From assembly GCA_044227605.1 (NCBI GenBank), contig JBGAWJ010000019.1, forward strand, positions 1 to 20,444: a DNA stretch of 20,444 bases. Reading direction: 5' to 3'. Below are positions 8,388 through 15,488 of this stretch, piece after piece. Position 1 is the first letter of the stretch. Each line of letters starts with the position of its first letter. A program made the translations under genes and the position numbers. Under the pieces are notes generated by a model. It was not told the origin of the DNA. It saw only the letters and a list, made by a program, of their open reading frames with translations, and did no database searches. The stretch is from JAEUKQ01 sp044227605 (lineage in GTDB: Bacteria > Pseudomonadota > Alphaproteobacteria > JAEUKQ01).

Positions 8388-9290
8388 TTATCCCCAAGGG
8401 CCTTTGTAAAGAATTTCTTGGCGAGCGGGTGAAAATCGGCTCGCCATTTGCCGTAAACGTCCAATTCTTTTTTCAATCGGCGGATGGGTTGAAAACCATT
8501 CCGCCATGTTGCCAGCGTGCAAAGGATTGATAATGTATAAATGGGCAGTTGCAGGATTAGCTTGGGCATAAGGGTTTTCTTTCACACCTGCCAACTGATG
8601 AATTTTCCCTAAAGCTGAAGCCAACGCCAAAGGATTACCGGAAATTTCGGCACCGCCCGCATCCGCCTGGTATTCACGGGAACGGCTAATCGCCATTTGT
8701 ATCAGCATAGCAGCCAAGGGGGCCAGGATAAGCAATAACAAGCCGCCAACCATTCCGATTGGATTGGATGATGATTGGTTCCGGCGCTGTGAACCAAATA
8801 AAAAAGCAAATTGGGTCATCAAACCAATCGCGCCCGCAATGGTTGCGGCAATGGTCATAATTAAGGTATCACGGTGCCGGATATGGGACAATTCATGGGC
8901 TAAAACCCCGCTAACTTCCTCCGGTTTTAAATATGCAAGTAAACCGGTGGTTATGGCCACAGCCGCATTTTGCGGATTGCGGCCGGTAGCAAAAGCGTTC
9001 GGTTGTTGGCTATGGATCAAATATATTTTCGGGGTGGGAATGCCAGCTTTAGCGGCCAATTGGGAAATTTTTTGGTATAATTCAGGTGCGTCACGTGAAT
9101 CCACAAGCTCTGCCCGTTGCATACGTAACAAGATCCGGTCAGAAAACCAATAAGCACTCCCATTCATAACCAAGGCGGCAATCAAGGCAATCATCATTCC
9201 CTGTTGGCCAGCCAGCATATAGCCCAGGGCCATAAAAATCGCTGTCAACACGGATAAAAGCAAGGCTGCCCTAGCATAATTCATCATCAT
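8388..9290 (-). CDS. htpX: Membrane-bound zinc metalloprotease HtpX
   Basis: The protein has 300 residues from the chosen start. Two hydrophobic segments lie near the N-terminus (about 8-27 and 31-50) and two more around 150-205. The M48 zinc motif HELSH is at residues 132-136, and the downstream REYQAD provides the third ligand (Glu206). FSTHPPIEKRIGRL near the C-terminus is also typical. HtpX is an inner-membrane protease that helps remove misfolded membrane proteins. Three ATGs lie in a row at 9290, 9287 and 9284; an AGGGGA element is best placed for the first, while MNYARAALL (third) matches the usual family start. The gene is convergent with gyrB; the 104-base gap between them holds no clear terminator. 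Confidence 0.93.
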   Translation of the reverse strand: MMMNYARAALLLSVLTAIFMALGYMLAGQQGMMIALIAALVMNGSAYWFSDRILLRMQRAELVDSRDAPELYQKISQLAAKAGIPTPKIYLIHSQQPNAFATGRNPQNAAVAITTGLLAYLKPEEVSGVLAHELSHIRHRDTLIMTIAATIAGAIGLMTQFAFLFGSQRRNQSSSNPIGMVGGLLLLILAPLAAMLIQMAISRSREYQADAGGAEISGNPLALASALGKIHQLAGVKENPYAQANPATAHLYIINPLHAGNMAEWFSTHPPIEKRIGRLRQMASRFSPARQEILYKGPWG

Positions 9291-9338
9291 TCTATATTCC
9301 CCTACATCCGTTAATCTAAGAAATATTAACCATTTTAC

Positions 9339-9366
9339 ATATAGGGGGTTTTTAATAATATGAAAG
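9339..9366 (-). promoter_or_regulatory. Possible heat-shock (sigma-32-type) promoter of htpX
   Basis: Read on the minus strand, CTTT (9366-9363) is followed after exactly 17 bases by CCTATAT (9345-9339), within a CCCCCTATAT context. Alphaproteobacterial sigma-32 promoters have CTTG, 16-18 bases, then CYTATNT, so the -10 element matches fully and the -35 has one mismatch. It would start transcription about 40 bases before htpX. htpX is heat-shock regulated in other bacteria, which fits, but this is a pattern match only. Confidence 0.4.
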
Positions 9367-9526
9367 GATGCTACACTGCTGAAATCCAAAAAATTATATT
9401 CCCGGCAGCTAGTGTAATCAGAAAGACGAAATGATCCGATGGTCCTAGACTGCCTTAAATAGATGAAAAACGATGTCTGCTGTTTGAATCAGAGCAGCCC
9501 AACCCCATGACCAAGCTGAAAATAAG

Positions 9527-9697
9527 ATGACTGACCTTCCCCTTAAAAACCCCCAACATATCATCCCTGATCCATTACCCCCTGGCCAATCCAAGACGGG
9601 AAAGCCGCCAATGCCGCCAGAAACCGGCGGACCCACAGGACTGGAGCCAACTCGCTACGGCGATTGGGAGAAAAAAGGGCGTTGTTATGATTTCTAA
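9527..9697 (+). CDS. Succinate dehydrogenase assembly factor 4 family (DUF1674)
   Basis: This 56-residue frame is easy to overlook because of its size. Its C-terminal third reads GGPTGLEPTRYGDWEKKGRC then YDF and stop. This is the invariant signature of the SdhAF4/DUF1674 family (G-P-E-P-T-R-Y-G-D-W-x-x-x-G, then a short acidic-aromatic end). The N-terminal half is proline-rich and low in complexity, as usual for the family. SdhAF4 binds the flavinylated SdhA subunit and protects it until it joins the succinate dehydrogenase complex. The only in-frame ATG that gives a normal length is at 9527, preceded by a weak AATAAG. It is divergent from htpX, a neighbour I recall for DUF1674 in other alphaproteobacteria. 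Confidence 0.85.
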   Translation: MTDLPLKNPQHIIPDPLPPGQSKTGKPPMPPETGGPTGLEPTRYGDWEKKGRCYDF

Positions 9698-9780
9698 AAA
9701 ACCAGTCGCCAAGAACTCGCCTTCTCCTTCTGCCCCCTAATAGTTTAGTTGAGCCGTGAAGGCCAGAAAAATTAAAGATT

Positions 9781-10656
9781 TTAGAACTTATTCTCTAAAA
9801 TATGACGTGCCGTTTTTGGCAATATCTCTTCGTCCTTGGCAAGCTTGGGGTTGCTTAAGAAAATAACAAAAAAGATGATATCTTTTCCTTGTTGGATAAT
9901 AGCTGCATCGTGGCGGCAATTACTCGTCCAACCGGCCTTTGACCATAATTGGCAATCGGGCAGCAACCCTTCCCCCAAAAAACCTTTGCGTTGGCTTGAT
10001 GGCTCAAAACCATATAATGGGTAAGATAGAGGCCGGTGCATCAACTGCATCATCGAATCACAACTGGCAGTGGTCTTCAAAATGGTTTTTTGCTGAATGG
10101 CCATCAGTAATCTGGCCACCGCATGGGTGGTCAATAAATTGCGGTTATTCGGGATCAGCCTGGACATATGTTCCCGGCCATAGGGTCTGTCTTCCCATGT
10201 TTTTTGGGTAATAACCACCCGCTCCAATTCTTCCCATTTAAACCGCTGAAAATATTCATGAATCAATCGCCTTTTAACAAGCCAGGTTTCAAAAGACACC
10301 GCTTTCATTTCCGCGCCACTGCTGGTATTCGTTAAAAGATCAACGATATAACTCGTGGCATCATTGCTTGATTCTTTAATCATGGCGGATAAAGCTTTTT
10401 GCAATTCTGGGGTATTACTCGCATCCCCTGACTCGATCCACGCGAAAGCCGCCACCATGTAAAATAACTTGACCACACTGGCTGGATAAAGTGTTAAATC
10501 CCCCAAATGCGCGGCACCAATTGGGTTGCTACCTTCTTTCATTTGGATCCAGGTGAAAGAAAATTCCCTCTCAGCTAACTGATATTCAGACATCAACCAA
10601 CCCGCTAATTTTTCTTTGGCTTTGATACTGGATGGCGTTTGTTGATAAAATGGCAT
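9781..10656 (-). CDS. Serine hydrolase of the beta-lactamase / penicillin-binding fold
   Basis: The protein has 291 residues. The active-site SxxK motif is PASVVK (Ser60, Lys63). A helix reading AMIKESSNDATSYIVDLL resembles the SxN region of class A enzymes (Ser96, Asn98). The third motif is KAG (Lys240-Gly242) instead of the usual KTG. There is no signal peptide, so a cytoplasmic location is likely, unlike secreted beta-lactamases. The class A general-base motif ExxLN is not clearly present in the matching stretch REHMSRLIPNN. A true beta-lactamase is therefore doubtful; peptidase, amidase or esterase activity is equally possible. ATG 10656 has AGGGAG just upstream; an in-frame ATG at 10671 has none. 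It lies head-to-head with oppA1. Confidence 0.8.
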   Translation of the reverse strand: MPFYQQTPSSIKAKEKLAGWLMSEYQLAEREFSFTWIQMKEGSNPIGAAHLGDLTLYPASVVKLFYMVAAFAWIESGDASNTPELQKALSAMIKESSNDATSYIVDLLTNTSSGAEMKAVSFETWLVKRRLIHEYFQRFKWEELERVVITQKTWEDRPYGREHMSRLIPNNRNLLTTHAVARLLMAIQQKTILKTTASCDSMMQLMHRPLSYPLYGFEPSSQRKGFLGEGLLPDCQLWSKAGWTSNCRHDAAIIQQGKDIIFFVIFLSNPKLAKDEEILPKTARHILENKF

Positions 10657-10874
10657 GATTCTCCCTTGCATTTTTTACTAGTCACCAGCAAAAGGCTTGC
10701 TGTAAATATATTTTATAAGTAGCAGTATTATCCTAATTTTCCCTAAAAAAAAGATATATCCTTAACAACGTCTAAGAAAAATATTTTTCCGCCATCACTC
10801 CCCTTCCCTTCCTTAGGAATTTAGTAACGCCCTAAGATCCTGAATTTTATTATTGCATATCTGTTTAATTGTTA

Positions 10875-10883
10875 TGTTATAGT
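10875..10883 (+). promoter_or_regulatory. Extended -10 promoter of oppA1
   Basis: TG at 10875-10876, one base, then TATAGT at 10878-10883 forms an extended -10 element (5 of 6 hexamer matches). There is no strong -35; TTGCAT lies 19 bases upstream. Transcription would start near 10890, giving a leader of about 68 bases with AAGGA before the ATG. The remaining 301-base gap 10657-10957 is AT-rich and has one further palindrome (GAAAAATATTTTTC at 10776-10789), with no recognisable gene. Confidence 0.5.
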
Positions 10884-10887
10884 GACC

Positions 10888-10904
10888 AATATTTGTAAAA
10901 TATT
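10888..10904 (+). repeat. Inverted repeat in the oppA1 leader, possible operator
   Basis: AATATTT, 3 bases (GTA), then AAATATT: perfect 7-base arms located just downstream of the predicted -10, over the expected transcription start. The same two arms recur upstream of oppA2 at 12803-12820 with a 4-base spacer. This position would suit a repressor site, but the arms are pure A/T and chance cannot be excluded. Confidence 0.4.
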
Positions 10905-10957
10905 TACATACGGCAACCAAAAATAATAATCCTGATATTTGCAAGGAAATCCTATAG

Positions 10958-12553
10958 ATGAAAAAGAATTTTAGTGGTTTTACCCTGCCCTTCCTGTTGG
11001 CAGCAAGTATTTTTACGGCTTTTGCAGCCAATGCCCAGCAAGTTTTGTATCGTGGCAACGGCGCAGAACCCGAAACGCTGGATCCCCAACAATCAACCGG
11101 CGTGAGTGAAGCCAATATTGAGACTGATTTATTTGAAGGGTTGGTGACCTATGGCCCGAAATCCGAGACTGTCCCCGGTGTCGCTGAACGTTGGGAAGTC
11201 AGTGCCGATGGCCTTGTCTATACTTTTTATCTACGCAAGGATGCCAAATGGTCGAACGGTGATCCCGTAACAGCCAAGGATTTCGTTTATTCCCTGACAC
11301 GATTGGTCAACCCTGCCACCGCCGCAGAAAATGCCTGGATTTTAGATCCCATTGTGAATGCGGAACAAATTCGTAAAGGGGAAGAAAAAGACTTCAGCAA
11401 ATTAGGGGTGAAGGCACTGGATGGGCGTATTTTGCAAATTACCTTGAAAACATCAACCCCTTATTTCTTGTCGTTGATGAAACACCATGCCACCTTACCG
11501 GTGCATCAGGCAACCGTTGAAAAATTTGGCGATAAATGGACACGCCCCGGCAACTCTGTTTCTAATGGTGCCTACAGCATTTCTGAATGGATCCCGCAAT
11601 CCCGAATTGTCCTGAAAAAAAACCCGAATTTCCATGCCGCAGGTACGGTCAAAATTAATACCGTTTATTATTATCCTACCGAAAGCCAAATTGAAGAATT
11701 CAAACGTTTTCAAGTGGGTGAATTGCACATTACTTATGATATCCCCACCGACCAGATTGATTTTGTGAAAAAGAACATGGTTCAGGAATTGCATATTTCC
11801 CCCTATTTCGGCACCTATTATTATGCGATCAATCTCACAAAAGCCCCCCTTGGGGAACAGGCCAAATTACGCCAGGCCCTATCCTTAGCCATTGACCGTG
11901 AAGTCATCACGGACAAAATATGGAAATCCGGACAAATTCCGGCTTATGGTTGGGTGCCGCCTGGGATCCCTGGGTACCAACCCCAACAGTTGGATGAGGC
12001 TCAAATGGCCCAAACGGATCGTGAGGAATTGGCCAGAAAATTATATGCGGAAGCTGGCTACGGCTCGCAAAATCCTTTAAAAGTTGAAATCCTTTATAAT
12101 ACCAGTGAAGCCCACAAATTGACGGCCGTTGCCGTCCAATATATGTGGAAACAGGTATTGGGGGTTGAAACCACCATCACCAATCAAGAATGGAAAGTCT
12201 ATCTGGACAGCCGCGAACAAAAAAATTACCAGGTGGCCAGGGCCGGTTGGATTGGCGTATATTTGGATGCCCAAGCCTTTCTGGGCATGCATAAATCAGA
12301 TGCCGGTTCCACGAACCAACTTGGCTATCATAATGAAGCATATGATCAACTTTTAAATACCGCCGCCATTACACAAAATGCCAATAAGCGGCAAAATCTC
12401 CTGGAACAGGCCGAGAAAATTTTTCTAAATGACCAGGCCATTATCCCGATTTATCATTATGTGACGAAGGCATTGGTCAAAAAAAATGTCAGCGGCTTTG
12501 AAGATAATCTATTGGGTTTCCATTTGACCCGTTATCTGTCTTTAAAAAATTAA
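10958..12553 (+). CDS. oppA: Oligopeptide ABC transporter periplasmic binding protein, first paralogue
   Basis: The protein has 531 residues. It starts with a clear signal peptide (MKKNFSG, a hydrophobic core, then ANA-QQ with cleavage after Ala26). The mature part is a family 5 solute-binding protein: GAEPETLDPQ, DLFEGLVTYGP, YTFYLRKDAKWSNGDP, RQALSLAIDR and GYQPQQLD are typical. It would capture peptides in the periplasm and deliver them to OppBCDF. It resembles the downstream paralogue over its whole length (roughly 70 percent identical by eye). A clear difference is at residue 434, where GWIGVYLDAQAFL has Val in the place of the peptide-binding Asp of E. coli OppA and of the second paralogue. 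No lipobox is present. ATG 10958 has AAGGA about 10 bases upstream. Confidence 0.93.
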   Translation: MKKNFSGFTLPFLLAASIFTAFAANAQQVLYRGNGAEPETLDPQQSTGVSEANIETDLFEGLVTYGPKSETVPGVAERWEVSADGLVYTFYLRKDAKWSNGDPVTAKDFVYSLTRLVNPATAAENAWILDPIVNAEQIRKGEEKDFSKLGVKALDGRILQITLKTSTPYFLSLMKHHATLPVHQATVEKFGDKWTRPGNSVSNGAYSISEWIPQSRIVLKKNPNFHAAGTVKINTVYYYPTESQIEEFKRFQVGELHITYDIPTDQIDFVKKNMVQELHISPYFGTYYYAINLTKAPLGEQAKLRQALSLAIDREVITDKIWKSGQIPAYGWVPPGIPGYQPQQLDEAQMAQTDREELARKLYAEAGYGSQNPLKVEILYNTSEAHKLTAVAVQYMWKQVLGVETTITNQEWKVYLDSREQKNYQVARAGWIGVYLDAQAFLGMHKSDAGSTNQLGYHNEAYDQLLNTAAITQNANKRQNLLEQAEKIFLNDQAIIPIYHYVTKALVKKNVSGFEDNLLGFHLTRYLSLKN

Positions 12554-12802
12554 CGCCGCTTACTGTCCTATAGCCCCGGTGGATGATCATCACCCCATTG
12601 GGGCTTACCAAAAAATTCCTTTGATTGATTGTCATGTGTGTTTATTCATAGCAATTTCCCTCGTTCGTTAGATGATTTCCTTCCCTCACTTGACTTATCA
12701 AAAAAAAAATCATTGCGCTTCCCAAGAAAGTTTATCAGAATGACCTGAAGGTGGTTTTGGTTTATTCCTAGTTTGGTTTGAATAAAAACAACGCTTGCTA
12801 TT

Positions 12803-12820
12803 AATATTTTTAAAAATATT
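12803..12820 (+). repeat. Perfect 18-base AT palindrome upstream of oppA2, possible operator
   Basis: AATATTT, TTAA, AAATATT forms a perfect palindrome. The arms are identical to those of the inverted repeat at 10888-10904 in the oppA1 leader. Here the element lies immediately upstream of the candidate -10, between it and a weak -35 (TTGCTA at 12795-12800). A shared regulator of both oppA genes is possible but unproven. Confidence 0.4.
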
Positions 12821-12828
12821 GATAAAAT
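12820..12828 (+). promoter_or_regulatory. Extended -10 promoter candidate for oppA2
   Basis: TG, one base, then TAAAAT (12823-12828, 5 of 6 matches) mirrors the extended -10 seen before oppA1. There is no good -35 at standard spacing. Transcription would begin near 12835, about 54 bases before the start codon. If real, the two binding proteins have separate promoters. Confidence 0.4.
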
Positions 12829-12888
12829 CAACCGGGAAGCACCCTACTAAAACAGTAAAATTTAGCCCCGTATGGGAGGAGGTTCGTG

Positions 12889-14487
12889 ATGAAAAATAAA
12901 TTATTTAATTGGTCAGCCCTTGCTTTTGCCTCGGCAATTGCATTGGGTGCCGCAACCGTTGCTAGCGCGCAACAGGTTTTACACCGCGGTAATGGTGCAG
13001 AACCAGAAACGCTTGATCCCCAAAAATCAACCGGTGTTCCAGAGGCTATGATTGCGGTGGACCTGTTTGAAGGTCTGGTCACTTATGGTCTGAATGCGGA
13101 AACTGTCCCCGGTGTTGCCGAAAAATGGGATGTTAGCAAAGATGGCACCGTATACACCTTTTATCTGCGTGCCAACGCCAAATGGTCGAATGGCGATCCA
13201 ATTACCGCCGAGGATTTTGTTTATTCTTTCCGTCGTTTAGTTGATCCGGTAACGGCCGCCGAATATGCGTGGGTAGTCGACGCAATCCTTAATGCCGAAC
13301 AAATCCGTACCGCTGAGGAAAAGGACATAACAAAATTGGGTGTTAAGGCATTGAATGCCCGTACCTTGCAGATTACCCTGAAAGCGTCAACCCCTTACTT
13401 CTTGTCTTTATTGCAGCATCATTCCACTTGGCCTGTTCATAAAGCCACCGTTGAAAAATTCGGTGATCAGTGGACACGCCCAGGTAATTCCGTTTCCAAC
13501 GGCGCTTACATGATGGCTGAATGGATGCCGCAATCACGCATTATGCTGAAGAAAAATCCTTACTTCCATGACGCCAAGAATGTTAAGATTGATACGATTT
13601 ATTATTATCCCACCGAAAGCATAGCGGAAGAATTCAAACGTTTTCAAGCGGGCGAATTACATATCACCAATGATATCCCCACCGACCAGATTGATTTCGC
13701 TCGGAAAAATTTAGCTAGGGAAACCCACATTTCCCCTTATTTTGGTACATATGCATATGAAATTAACTTAACCAAGGCACCATTAGGGCAACAAGTTAAG
13801 TTACGTCAAGCGCTATCATTGGCGATTGACCGCAGCATCATTACCGATAAAATCTGGAAAGCTGGCCAAGTTCCCGCCTATGGCTGGGTCCCACCCGGTA
13901 TTCCTGGCTATAAACAGCAACAGCTGGATTATGCCAAATTGACCCAAGCGGAACGCAACGCTTTGGCGAAGAAATTGTATGCCGAAGCGGGTTATGGTCC
14001 GAGCAACGTGTTGAAAGTGGAAATTCTTTTTAACACCAGCGAGAACCATAAACTGACTGCCGTGGCCGTTCAATCCATGTGGAAACAGGTATTGGGTGTT
14101 GAAACCACCTTGACCAACCAGGAATGGAAGGTTTATCTGGACAGCCGTGACCAAAAGAACTATCAAATTGCACGTGCTGCTTGGATCGGTGATTATATCG
14201 ATGCACAAACTTTCTTGGATATGTATAAATCGAACGCTGGCGCTGCCAACCGTCCGGGTTATAATAACAAGGAATTTGATGCGTTGTTAGATAAGGCGGC
14301 TGTTACCCAGAACGCCCAGGAACGTCAAAACCTGCAACAACAAGCCGAGAAAATTTTCCTGAATGACATGCCGTTGATTCCAATCTATTTCTATGTCAAC
14401 AAACATCTTGTTAAACAGAATGTTCAAGGTTGGCAGGATAATGTGATGGGTTTCCATTTAACCCGTTATATGTCCCTGAAGAAATAG
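12889..14487 (+). CDS. oppA: Oligopeptide ABC transporter periplasmic binding protein, second paralogue
   Basis: The protein has 532 residues from ATG 12889; a GTG three bases earlier is also in frame, but the very strong GGAGGAGG ribosome binding site is better spaced for the ATG. A signal peptide ends in ASA-QQ at about residue 26. The rest is a family 5 solute-binding protein collinear with the first paralogue. It keeps the Asp at residue 435 (AWIGDYIDAQTFL) that in E. coli OppA (Asp419) pairs with the peptide's free amino terminus. This copy is therefore the better candidate for the standard peptide receptor. It lies directly upstream of the permease genes, separated by an intrinsic terminator. 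The strong ribosome binding site suggests it is made in large amounts. Confidence 0.94.
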   Translation: MKNKLFNWSALAFASAIALGAATVASAQQVLHRGNGAEPETLDPQKSTGVPEAMIAVDLFEGLVTYGLNAETVPGVAEKWDVSKDGTVYTFYLRANAKWSNGDPITAEDFVYSFRRLVDPVTAAEYAWVVDAILNAEQIRTAEEKDITKLGVKALNARTLQITLKASTPYFLSLLQHHSTWPVHKATVEKFGDQWTRPGNSVSNGAYMMAEWMPQSRIMLKKNPYFHDAKNVKIDTIYYYPTESIAEEFKRFQAGELHITNDIPTDQIDFARKNLARETHISPYFGTYAYEINLTKAPLGQQVKLRQALSLAIDRSIITDKIWKAGQVPAYGWVPPGIPGYKQQQLDYAKLTQAERNALAKKLYAEAGYGPSNVLKVEILFNTSENHKLTAVAVQSMWKQVLGVETTLTNQEWKVYLDSRDQKNYQIARAAWIGDYIDAQTFLDMYKSNAGAANRPGYNNKEFDALLDKAAVTQNAQERQNLQQQAEKIFLNDMPLIPIYFYVNKHLVKQNVQGWQDNVMGFHLTRYMSLKK

Positions 14488-14498
14488 TTTATCAAAAG

Positions 14499-14537
14499 AA
14501 ACCTGCTGGCCATGCTCCATCGCCAGCAGGTTTTATT
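14499..14537 (+). terminator. Strong intrinsic terminator between oppA2 and oppB
   Basis: AAACCTGCTGGC (14499-14510) pairs perfectly with GCCAGCAGGTTT (14522-14533) around an 11-base loop. The T-tract TTTTATT follows from 14531. The hairpin starts 11 bases after the oppA2 stop. As there is no obvious promoter before oppB, partial read-through is the likely way oppBCDF is expressed, giving more binding protein than membrane components. Confidence 0.85.
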
Positions 14538-14567
14538 CATTCTGTCTATTGCACATTCGAGAAATCA

Positions 14568-15488
14568 ATGTTTTATTTTGCCGTCAGGCGGCTGTTGTGG
14601 GCTGTTCCAACCCTTCTGTTAATTATCACCATTGCTTTCTTTCTGATGCGGATTGCCCCCGGTGGCCCCTTCAGTAAGGAACGGCCATTGCCGCCCGAAA
14701 TACTTGCGAATTTAAACAAGGTTTACCATTTGGATGAATCCTTGCCTGAGCAATATCTGCGTTATTTGGGTAATATTTTGCAAGGTGATTTCGGCCCCTC
14801 TTTCAAATACAAGGATTTTACCGTTAACGAATTGATTGGCCTAGGCTTTCCCGTTTCAGCGATCATTGGGGGTATCGCCATTCTGATAGCCCTGATCATT
14901 GGAATGGGCCTTGGCATTATAGCCGCCTTACGCCAAAATAAAATAACCGATTACTCCGTGATGACCGTTGCGATGTTTGGGATAACCATCCCAATTTTCG
15001 TGGTTGCCCCCTTTATGACCCTGTTTTTTGGATTGTTTCTAAATTGGCTGCCGCTCAGTTGGAGCAAGGAAGATTGGACTTCGTTAATTATGCCAATTGC
15101 CGCGTTATCCCTGCCACAAATTGCCATTATCGCCCGGTTGATGCGCGGCTCGATGATTGAGGTTTTACGCAGCAATTACGTACGCACCGCCAGGGCCAAG
15201 GGATTGCCGGAAAGGTTGGCGATTTTACGGCATAGTTTAAAACCCGCCTTGGTGCCGGTGTTATCGTATTTGGGACCAGCCGTGGCAGGGATTATTACAG
15301 GCTCCATTGTTATTGAACAAACTTTTAATATTCCAGGGATTGGCCGGCACTTTGTGCAGGGGGCGATTAACCGCGATTATCCGATGGTAATGGGTGTAAC
15401 CATCCTATATGGGGCCCTGATCGTTTTCTGCAATCTTCTGGTCGATATTATTTATGGATTTTTAGATCCCAAAGTACGGTATGACTAA
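14568..15488 (+). CDS. oppB: Oligopeptide ABC transporter permease OppB
   Basis: The protein has 306 residues with about six membrane helices, the first at residues 9-28. The N-terminal signature RIAPGGPFSKER and the stretch DFGPSFKYKDFTVNEL closely match the enterobacterial OppB family. The cytoplasmic EAA loop begins near residue 205 (VRTARAKGLPERLAILRHSL) and docks with the ATPase subunits. With OppC it forms the transmembrane channel. The start follows the terminator by about 30 bases; the ribosome binding site (CGAGAAA) is modest. The stop codon overlaps the start of oppC by one base, implying translational coupling. Confidence 0.95.
   Translation: MFYFAVRRLLWAVPTLLLIITIAFFLMRIAPGGPFSKERPLPPEILANLNKVYHLDESLPEQYLRYLGNILQGDFGPSFKYKDFTVNELIGLGFPVSAIIGGIAILIALIIGMGLGIIAALRQNKITDYSVMTVAMFGITIPIFVVAPFMTLFFGLFLNWLPLSWSKEDWTSLIMPIAALSLPQIAIIARLMRGSMIEVLRSNYVRTARAKGLPERLAILRHSLKPALVPVLSYLGPAVAGIITGSIVIEQTFNIPGIGRHFVQGAINRDYPMVMGVTILYGALIVFCNLLVDIIYGFLDPKVRYD

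Larger units (their letters stand above)
12554..12888 (+). other. 335-base intergenic region between the two oppA genes
   Basis: No gene is visible. From the left it holds a hairpin at 12572-12605 (AGCCCC pairs with GGGGCT, with inner GGTG/CACC arms) that could end oppA1 transcripts, although no T-tract follows. Next come a short inverted repeat at 12761-12786 (TTTATTC with GAATAAA, 12-base loop), an AT palindrome at 12803-12820, an extended -10 at 12820-12828, and the oppA2 ribosome binding site GGAGGAGG at about 12875-12882. Confidence 0.6.

Noticed and set aside
9781..10656. Antibiotic-resistance beta-lactamase
   Set aside because: It lacks a signal peptide, KTG and an evident ExxLN motif, so a resistance call is not justified.
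10958..14487. Recent duplication or frameshift of one oppA gene
   Set aside because: Both copies are complete, with separate signal peptides and many substitutions spread along the length, so this is an older paralogous pair, not an assembly artefact or pseudogene.
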